From Bacteroidia bacterium (GTDB taxonomy: Bacteria > Bacteroidota > Bacteroidia > SpSt-205), in contig JANXCJ010000054.1 in NCBI GenBank assembly GCA_025060275.1, positions 1 to 11,659 of the forward strand: DNA of 11,659 bases. The letters are read 5' to 3'. A program made the position numbers and the translations under genes. Shown one piece after another: positions 6,627-11,659 of this stretch. Within the stretch, counting starts at the first letter, position 1, and the number at the start of each line of letters is the position of its first letter. The notes below the pieces were generated by a model. It made no database searches. It was not told where the DNA came from and saw nothing but the letters and a program-made list of their open reading frames with translations.

Positions 6627-8486
6627 TCATATGCGTACCGCTACCATTAGCACATCATCTGTTAGCATGGCACCACCCCGCCATTGCTCAAATTCCTTTT
6701 GGACATTAGTCATCCACTCTCTTAGGTCCACAGGGGGATGATGATTGAGAAAGTCCCGAATAGCGCTTCGTCCATATCGCTTGCCATCAGAGGCTCTTAT
6801 TTGACGTTCCCATCCGTCTGTCATGAAGAGGATAACCCACTGTTTTTCCACAGGTATTATGTTGCTAGTGTATAAGCGTGGGGTTTTTTCTTCCTCCATT
6901 CTTTGTCCTATTAGGCGTCTATCTGGATTGAGCTGTTCCCAGCCCACCAAAGGATTGTAAATCCAAAGAGGTATGTGGGCACCAGCATAATGTACTTCTC
7001 CAGCAGAAGGGAGTACCGTACAAATTCCTACTTGAAATCCTTCAGCTTGCATAGCTTCTATTTCAGGGTTGGCTTTCTTAGCAGGGGGGTAGAGAAGGTC
7101 TAAGAGGCTTTTATGTAGCTGACTGAGGATGCGGCCAGGATCCGTAACACCTCTAATGGTTATGATCTCATAGAGGAGAGTGTGCGCAATAGTGGAGAGG
7201 ATAGCAGCTGATACACCTGCTCCAGATGCATCTACTACAACGAGAATCTGCGCTCCTTCTTTGCCACGGCCTACCCACAGAAAGTCCCCGCTCACCAAAC
7301 TTCGCGGCACACTCCAATAAACACTATTAGGGAAGACTTCTTTGAGCTCCGATTCTCCATGGAGGAGCACCTCTTGAATGCGCCTGGCTACGCCTATATC
7401 TGCCGAGGCCTCTCGCTTAGCTCCTATGATGTCTTCTCTCAAAATTCTCTCCAGAGTAGTCAACGTGTTTTGGGATAAGGCTCTTTGAATAGCTAGACGC
7501 TTCTGGGTATATTCCTTGTAATGTTTATAAGCCCCTTCGTAGTCCCCTAGTTTCTCAGAAAGTTTTGCTCGTATTTCTGGTAGGAAGTATTCTACTACAC
7601 CTTCGCGGGTTTCATTACGAATAGCTTCTACTTTCTCTAAAGTTTTCTGAGCTTTTTCTATGAGTCCCAATTCTATCTGAGATTCTGCCATTGCAACAAG
7701 CCCTGAGAGGAGCAGATGAGTGTTTTTGATTTCGGATGCTAGTCTTTCTCCCTGTTCTAACTTTACAAGGGCTTCTTGATGTCGCCCAGATTCATTTAGG
7801 AGTTGAGCATGAGCCAGAAGCGTCCTGACTATCAGGTCTTCTTCTCCTAATTCTGAGGCAATGTCTAGCGCTGTGTTGAAGAGCCTTTCCGCTTCCTCGT
7901 AATTTCGCAATCGTTGATAATAGGTTCCTAAGCTAATCAAGGAGAAAAACATACCTCGTTGTGAGCCAATTTCCTGATGAATCTTGAGCGCTTTTTCATG
8001 GTATTCTTTGGCTAACTCATACTGTTCCAACTCGCCGAAGAGGGAACCGATGTTAGCTAGGGTTTGAGCATAAAAGAAAGCCAGATCGGGAATGAGTTGC
8101 AAGTAGCGTAGGGAGCGCCATAGGTATTCTACAGCTTTATCTAGCTGTCCCGACTGTTGATACACTGTGCCCATGTTTGAGAGCGTGAGGCCCAGCCCTC
8201 GCATATTCTCTAATTGCTCAAATATGCCGAGGGCCTGCGAGAGGTACTCTAAAGCTTTTTCAGCATTCCCCAAGATAGCATTTCCTATGCCTAAGTTGCG
8301 CAGAGCCCAGGCTTCACCCTCCGTATAATGAATTCTGCGAGCATGGGTGAGAGCATCTTCAGCCAGCTTTAGAGTGAGAGAAGTATTGTTATACCGCTCG
8401 TCGTAAGCTTGGTTATTGAGCTGGTCTACTAAGTTGCGCTGGCGTTCTAATTCAAAGGAGGTGGGAGATGGCGCTGCAGGGCTCAT
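6627..8486 (-). CDS. TPR-repeat SpoIIE/PP2C-type serine phosphatase
   Basis: A 619-residue signalling protein. Residues about 55-330 are a run of tetratricopeptide repeats (for example ALRNLGIGNAILGNAEKALEY, TLSNMGTVYQQSGQLDKAVEY, SLGTYYQRLRNYEEAERLF). A helical linker (335-375, ending VARRIQEVLL) leads to a SpoIIE-type phosphatase domain to the C-terminus. The metal-binding aspartates are in place: VSGDF (D401), VVDASGAGVSAA (D419), MTDGWE (D557) and LTDDV (D610/D611). SpoIIE phosphatases usually dephosphorylate anti-sigma-factor antagonists or related regulators; no STAS or kinase partner is in the window. There is no signal peptide or membrane helix, so it is cytoplasmic. ATG 8486 is chosen because it sits 1 nt after the upstream TAA (TAAAATG); the 13 extra residues back to 8525 would overlap the synthase gene by 38 bp and have no family support. 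Confidence 0.92.
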   Translation of the reverse strand: MSPAAPSPTSFELERQRNLVDQLNNQAYDERYNNTSLTLKLAEDALTHARRIHYTEGEAWALRNLGIGNAILGNAEKALEYLSQALGIFEQLENMRGLGLTLSNMGTVYQQSGQLDKAVEYLWRSLRYLQLIPDLAFFYAQTLANIGSLFGELEQYELAKEYHEKALKIHQEIGSQRGMFFSLISLGTYYQRLRNYEEAERLFNTALDIASELGEEDLIVRTLLAHAQLLNESGRHQEALVKLEQGERLASEIKNTHLLLSGLVAMAESQIELGLIEKAQKTLEKVEAIRNETREGVVEYFLPEIRAKLSEKLGDYEGAYKHYKEYTQKRLAIQRALSQNTLTTLERILREDIIGAKREASADIGVARRIQEVLLHGESELKEVFPNSVYWSVPRSLVSGDFLWVGRGKEGAQILVVVDASGAGVSAAILSTIAHTLLYEIITIRGVTDPGRILSQLHKSLLDLLYPPAKKANPEIEAMQAEGFQVGICTVLPSAGEVHYAGAHIPLWIYNPLVGWEQLNPDRRLIGQRMEEEKTPRLYTSNIIPVEKQWVILFMTDGWERQIRASDGKRYGRSAIRDFLNHHPPVDLREWMTNVQKEFEQWRGGAMLTDDVLMVAVRI

Positions 8487-8487
8487 T

Positions 8488-9735
8488 TTAGTGCAGAGAT
8501 GGGAGATGAGTCTGTGCATATACACCGCTCTGGAGGCGGTGAGCTATTTGCTGGAAAGCAGCTAAGGTTCTCTCCACGTCTTCCCGTGTGTGGGCAGCGG
8601 TAGGAATGAGTCTTAGAATGATTTTCCCCTTTTCAATGACGGGATAAGTAACGACCGAGCAGAAGATACCAAAGTTTTCTCTAAGGTCTTGGACTAAAGC
8701 TATAGCTTCATGTTCGCTTCCATGGAGATAGACGGGGGTTACAGGGGATTGGGTGATACCGATGTCAAATCCTGCTTTGCGCAGTCCCTCCTGCAAGAGG
8801 GAAGTGATTTGCCATAAGTATGCTCTCCTTTCGGGCTCTCGCCGGAGGATTTCTAATCTTTTGCGTGCTCCTATGACTGCAGCTATGGGTAAGGCTTTGG
8901 CATATATTTGGCTGCGTAGATGGTAGCGAAGGTAGCTGATGATGGAAGTTTCGCCCGCTACAAAGGCACCAATGAGCGCCATTGTTTTAGCGAAGGTTCC
9001 AAGCCATATATCCACGGCCTCCTCCACACCGAAATGTTCAGGAACCCCTTTCCCTGTCCTTCCCATTACGCCGAAGCCATGCGCATCATCCACAAGCAAA
9101 CGGAAAGGATACCTCGCTTTCAATTCAGCTATCTGGTCCAAGGCCCCTAAATCACCTCGCATACCAAAAACCCCTTCTGTAACTACTAAAATTCCACCCC
9201 CTGTTTTCTCTATGTGAAAAGCCGCTTGCTCCAATCTCTTAGTCAGGTGAGCTATATCATTGTGGCGAAAGCTCATTCGTAGGGCAGGGCTCATCCGTAT
9301 CCCGTCTATGAGACATGCATGACATAAATTGTCGTAAATAATCACATCATGACGGTCAGTCAGAGCATCTATTACAGAAAGGAACCCTTGATAGCCATAA
9401 TTCAAGAGATAAACATCTGGTTTGCCTAAGAAATCTCCTAATTCTTTCTCTAAGGTTTCATGTTCGTCTGTGTTGCCTGTAAGCATGCGAGAGCCCATAG
9501 GGTAAGCGAGTCCATATTCTTTGGCGGCTTGGGCGTCCGCTTCACGCACCAGTGGGTCATTTGCTAAGCCTAAGTAATCATTAAGGGACCACACAAGTAC
9601 CGGCTTGCCCCGGAAGTACATATGGGGGCCCAGTTCTCCTGTGAGTTTAGGAAAAGCTAAGTAATGATGGCCCACCTCAGCGTATTTACCGAGGTCCGTA
9701 TGCATGCGGGCCTGAATTTTTTCAAATAAGTCCAT
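8488..9735 (-). CDS. Alpha-oxoamine synthase (serine palmitoyltransferase/cysteate acyltransferase/KBL-like)
   Basis: A PLP-dependent fold-type I enzyme of 415 residues that would condense an acyl thioester with an amino acid with loss of CO2. Landmarks: WSLNDYLGLANDP (49-61), GSRMLTGNTDEHETLEKEL (81-99), CHACLIDG (138-145) with PLP-stacking His139, VTEGVFGMRGD (185-195), VDDAHGFGVMG (215-225) with Asp216 and His219, GTFAKT (246-251) with Schiff-base Lys250, and IILRLIPTAAHT (372-383). In Bacteroidota such enzymes make sphingoid bases (from serine) or capnine for sulfonolipids (from cysteate); glycine acetyltransferase and BioF are alternatives. Full-length and intact. ATG 9735 is chosen over TTG 9744 because that TTG lies inside a perfect TAAATTTG promoter box. 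The next gene starts 1 nt downstream. Confidence 0.9.
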   Translation of the reverse strand: MDLFEKIQARMHTDLGKYAEVGHHYLAFPKLTGELGPHMYFRGKPVLVWSLNDYLGLANDPLVREADAQAAKEYGLAYPMGSRMLTGNTDEHETLEKELGDFLGKPDVYLLNYGYQGFLSVIDALTDRHDVIIYDNLCHACLIDGIRMSPALRMSFRHNDIAHLTKRLEQAAFHIEKTGGGILVVTEGVFGMRGDLGALDQIAELKARYPFRLLVDDAHGFGVMGRTGKGVPEHFGVEEAVDIWLGTFAKTMALIGAFVAGETSIISYLRYHLRSQIYAKALPIAAVIGARKRLEILRREPERRAYLWQITSLLQEGLRKAGFDIGITQSPVTPVYLHGSEHEAIALVQDLRENFGIFCSVVTYPVIEKGKIILRLIPTAAHTREDVERTLAAFQQIAHRLQSGVYAQTHLPSLH

Positions 9736-9741
9736 ACGCAG

Positions 9742-9749
9742 CAAATTTA
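9742..9749 (-). promoter_or_regulatory. Bacteroidota -7 box TAAATTTG of the alpha-oxoamine synthase
   Basis: An exact TAnnTTTG match ending 6 nt before ATG 9735. Its first three bases are the TAA stop of the DUF3127 gene. No clear TTG -33 element is present at 17-23 nt. The predicted start site falls at or next to the start codon, giving a leaderless transcript from an internal operon promoter. Confidence 0.6.
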
Positions 9750-10043
9750 GGCTGAAAGCCGCTCTAATTCCACAGCACGTAAACGAGTTATAAATCGGCT
9801 TTTACCATAGGGTGGATGCCATAGCCAACCTTCTATAACAAAGCGCACTCTGATTCTTTCACCTAAGGGAATTTTTTGAAGGTTATCTGCCATCTCTTCA
9901 TGGGCTTCCATAAGAATAAATTGCGGTGTGGCAGTATCACTTAGTACTACGAAAGGCACCTTGAAACGCCCTCGTCCCAAAGATACCCGGGGGAGAATAG
10001 CATGAAGCGTGCCTTTTAGTTCATACGTAGGCGCCCCTTCCAT
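9747..10043 (-). CDS. DUF3127 domain protein
   Basis: A small (98-residue) DUF3127 protein, a family largely seen in Bacteroidota with no known function; its beta-rich sequence resembles an OB-fold or single-strand-binding type barrel. Matching features are YELKGTLHAILPRV near the N-terminus, FKVPFVVLSDTATPQFILMEAHEE in the middle, LGERIRVRFVIEGWLWH, and the C-terminal SRFITRLRAVELE. ATG 10043 (or 10049, two codons earlier) is preferred. The frame is open back to 10217, but that part runs antisense to the start of the CapA gene and is basic, low in family likeness and upstream of any promoter. The stop lies 11 nt before the synthase ATG. No signal peptide is seen, so it is cytoplasmic. Confidence 0.8.
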   Translation of the reverse strand: MEGAPTYELKGTLHAILPRVSLGRGRFKVPFVVLSDTATPQFILMEAHEEMADNLQKIPLGERIRVRFVIEGWLWHPPYGKSRFITRLRAVELERLSA

Positions 10044-10051
10044 ACTCATGA

Positions 10052-10058
10052 GAAGGTA
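10052..10058 (-). promoter_or_regulatory. Weak -7 box candidate TACCTTC of the DUF3127 gene
   Basis: TACCTTC resembles the TACCTTG before the S1P-lyase-like gene but lacks the final G. It lies 8 nt upstream of ATG 10043 and only 2 nt from ATG 10049, so if used it favours ATG 10043. Tentative. Confidence 0.22.
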
Positions 10059-10091
10059 GGAAAAGACTGACTTAGCCCTTATAAAAGTCCC

Positions 10092-10099
10092 TATTTTTG
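10092..10099 (+). promoter_or_regulatory. Bacteroidota -7 box TATTTTTG of the CapA-like gene
   Basis: An exact TAnnTTTG match ending 5 nt before the GTG start at 10105. A TTAG at 10072-10075, 16 nt upstream, is a poor -33 candidate. Start-site prediction again falls on or next to the start codon. This supports GTG 10105 as the translation start. Confidence 0.6.
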
Positions 10100-10104
10100 C
10101 CAGC

Positions 10105-11154
10105 GTGAAAGCTGCTATTCTCTCCGGCGTCTTGTGGAGACTCCTTCTATGCCTTTTGTGGGGGATGGGAAGAGGACAAGAAGCTGCTCTGCGTTTCCGC
10201 ATATCAGGGGATATCATGCTTGGGACCTTCGTCCTTCCACAAGAGATGCGGGAGAAAGTTTTAACTCTTAAGCCTTATATTGAGGGGGGAGATATCCGCT
10301 TTGGTAATATAGAAGGAAACTTCATCACAGGAAAAGAGAAGCCCTCCAAATGCTCAGAGGCCTCCCGTCAGAAGGGAATATGCTATGAGTTTGGTATGCC
10401 CGTTCAAAATGCTGATCTCTTGGCACAGCTTGGATATAGCCTACTGCACATGGATAATAATCATACAGAAGATTATGGCATAGAGGGTTACAACACTACA
10501 AAGGCTCTCATAACGAAGCTGGGAATAACCCCCCTTGGTAAGAAAGAGACTCAAATCATAGAGGTGCGTGGTCTCAAAGTAGGATTCATTCCGTTCGGTT
10601 TTTCAGGTAGGTCTTATCAGGTAGGAGATATACCCGCAGCAGTAAGTTTGGTCAAAGCGCTGCGTCCTAAAGTAGATATTCTCGTGGTCTCCTTTCATGG
10701 GGGAGCGGAGGGGCCACAATGTATCCATACACCTAATCATGTGGAAATGTTCTATGGTGAGAATCGTGGAAATGTTCGGGCTTTTGCACATGCGGTAATA
10801 GATGCAGGGGCGGACTTGGTGATTGGACATGGTCCGCATGTGCTGAGGGGGATGGAGCGGTATAAAGACCGCCTGATCTTATACTCGCTGGGAAACTTTA
10901 TTGTAATCAATGGAATAAACATCAGCGGGCCGAATGGACTCACGGCAGTATTTGAAGTGGATTTGGACAGAGATGGGAAATTTCTGAGAGGCAAAGTATG
11001 GCCCATGCGGATTATTGGGGGGGTGCCCACGCTGGACCCTAAAAAAGAGTCGCTTTTCCTTCTGCGGCGCCTGACGGAGGAGGATTTTCAAGGAGGAGGA
11101 CTGCATATAAAAGACGATGGAGAAGTGGTTCCCCTCCTAAGTATTGCTAGATGA
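10105..11154 (+). CDS. Secreted CapA-like (PGA_cap) metallophosphatase-fold protein
   Basis: A 349-residue CapA-family protein. CapA/PgsA relatives take part in poly-gamma-glutamate capsule export or anchoring; many distant members have unknown roles, and no capB/capC is nearby, so only the fold is claimed. A signal peptide (residues 1-24: Lys2, a hydrophobic LWRLLLCLLWG core, cleavage near GRG-QE) sends it out of the cytoplasm. The metallophosphatase-like motifs are GDIMLG (35-40), GNIEGNF (67-73), DNNHTEDYG (117-125), SFHGGAEG (196-203; HWGxE in many relatives), GADLVIGHGPHVLRGME (235-251) and YSLGNF (260-265). Cysteines 83, 93 and 206 could form disulfides. The start is GTG, placed by the promoter box 5 nt upstream. 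The 3' end overlaps the convergent glycosyltransferase by 18 bp. Confidence 0.87.
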   Translation: MKAAILSGVLWRLLLCLLWGMGRGQEAALRFRISGDIMLGTFVLPQEMREKVLTLKPYIEGGDIRFGNIEGNFITGKEKPSKCSEASRQKGICYEFGMPVQNADLLAQLGYSLLHMDNNHTEDYGIEGYNTTKALITKLGITPLGKKETQIIEVRGLKVGFIPFGFSGRSYQVGDIPAAVSLVKALRPKVDILVVSFHGGAEGPQCIHTPNHVEMFYGENRGNVRAFAHAVIDAGADLVIGHGPHVLRGMERYKDRLILYSLGNFIVINGINISGPNGLTAVFEVDLDRDGKFLRGKVWPMRIIGGVPTLDPKKESLFLLRRLTEEDFQGGGLHIKDDGEVVPLLSIAR

Positions 11155-11659
11155 GAGGAAATTCTCAACTGTGTGAAGAAAGAGCTCTGCATTTTTCCTT
11201 ATATCTGAAAAGCTCTTTATCCACTTTTTATTCCTGAGCTGCCATAGAGAGGCCACCTCTTTCCAGTGCTTCTCCACCGTGAGTAAGGTGCTTGCTAGGT
11301 TCTCCCTTGTGAAGGGCTCCACGACCCAGCCATTATAGCCGTGTGTAATCACCTCTAAATTTCCTGGTATAGCGCTAACAATAGGGAGGGCACCATACCA
11401 TCTCCCTTCTGCTATGGCATAGCTATAGCCGTCATAGAGAGGTGCTGATATAAATGCGATTGCTCTCCGCCAGTAAGCCTCCATTTCGGAGGAGGATAAT
11501 TTTTTAGTTATAAGAAAAATTTTATTAGAATAACTTTTCCTAATAATATCAACTATTTTTATTATTTTGTGATGAATGGGGTAAGCTCCCTGGAGAAGGT
11601 AGAGAGGGAGGGAGCCTCCCTCGGATAGATATAGATGGTAGGCTTCTAAGATGATATCT
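11137..11659 (-). CDS. Glycosyltransferase group 1 (GT4-like), N-terminal part outside window
   Basis: The frame stays open from the stop at 11137 to the window edge, giving 174 C-terminal residues with no start in view. The C-terminal Rossmann domain of GT-B enzymes is recognisable: EMEAYWRRAIAFISAPLYDGYSYAIAEGRWYGALPIVSAIPGNLEVI with E-x7-E-like spacing (YDGYSYAIAEGRWYGALPIV), then THGYNGWVVEPFTRENLASTLL, the usual nucleotide-sugar-binding end. The upstream part, LYLLQGAYPIHHKIIKIVDII, fits the start of the same domain. An internal ATG at 11484 exists but would delete part of the domain and is not a credible start. Bases 11500-11570 are about 87% A/T, encoding a Lys/Ile-rich stretch, unlike the rest of the gene. 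The sugar and acceptor are unknown. Confidence 0.85.
   Translation of the reverse strand, partial: DIILEAYHLYLSEGGSLPLYLLQGAYPIHHKIIKIVDIIRKSYSNKIFLITKKLSSSEMEAYWRRAIAFISAPLYDGYSYAIAEGRWYGALPIVSAIPGNLEVITHGYNGWVVEPFTRENLASTLLTVEKHWKEVASLWQLRNKKWIKSFSDIRKNAELFLHTVENFLSSSNT

Noticed and set aside
8487..8525. Longer phosphatase frame starting at 8525
   Set aside because: It would overlap the synthase by 38 bp; ATG 8486 gives a stop-start junction matching the other junction in the operon.
8920..9217. Plus-strand open frames of 76 and 92 codons opposite the synthase gene
   Set aside because: They lie wholly antisense to conserved synthase codons, have no promoter or family features, and look like shadows of coding bias.
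10044..10217. Longer DUF3127 frame starting at 10217
   Set aside because: The extra part is antisense to the CapA signal-peptide region and its promoter, is very basic, and shows no domain features.
11604..11622. Perfect 8-bp inverted repeat GAGGGAGG/CCTCCCTC with a 3-nt loop
   Set aside because: It lies inside the glycosyltransferase coding frame (Ser-Gly-Gly-Glu codons), has no T tract on either strand, and purine/pyrimidine runs make it likely by chance. Not called as a terminator.

Overview
The window looks like a compact piece of a Bacteroidota chromosome. Four things point there: exact or near-exact copies of the Bacteroidota -7 promoter box TAnnTTTG just upstream of most transcription-unit heads; no usable Shine-Dalgarno sequence in front of any gene; families typical of the phylum (DUF3127, CarboxypepD_reg-like, TPR-SpoIIE phosphatase, Rossmann-DUF2520); and a sphingoid-base type alpha-oxoamine synthase together with a sphingosine-1-phosphate-lyase-like enzyme. 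No mobile element, CRISPR array, tRNA or rRNA was seen. No gene-free stretch exceeds about 80 bp.

Layout. 1-1084: the C-terminal two thirds of GroEL (5' end outside the window), closed by a strong hairpin terminator. 1166-1591 (+): a small GNAT acetyltransferase whose predicted promoter lies in the T-rich tail of that terminator. 1584-2444 (-): a family-2-like glycosyltransferase, tail to tail with the GNAT gene. 2521-3717 (+): a monofunctional proline dehydrogenase. 3739-5178 (-): an S1P-lyase-like PLP enzyme, divergent from 5217-5969 (+), a Rossmann-DUF2520 protein. 10043-5966 (-): a four-gene run of DUF3127 protein, alpha-oxoamine synthase, TPR-SpoIIE phosphatase and a secreted carboxypeptidase-regulatory-domain protein. 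The last two junctions have exactly 1 nt between stop and start. 10105-11154 (+): a secreted CapA-like protein. 11137-11659 (-): the C-terminal part of a group-1 glycosyltransferase that runs off the window.

How the genes may work together. The alpha-oxoamine synthase (making a sphingoid or capnoid base from an acyl thioester and an amino acid) and the S1P-lyase-like enzyme (cleaving phosphorylated long-chain bases) could be the entry and exit of one lipid pathway, although they are not in one operon. The synthase is tightly linked to a soluble phosphatase with a TPR sensor region and to an exported beta-sandwich protein, an unusual pairing of lipid synthesis and signalling. The two glycosyltransferases and CapA suggest cell-surface work, but nothing ties them to one pathway.

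The main structural observation is that predicted transcripts of six genes start at, or only a few bases before, the start codon. This implies leaderless or ultra-short-leader mRNAs. It also lets several gene starts be corrected: in two genes the upstream in-frame TTG that gives the longest reading frame is itself part of the promoter box.
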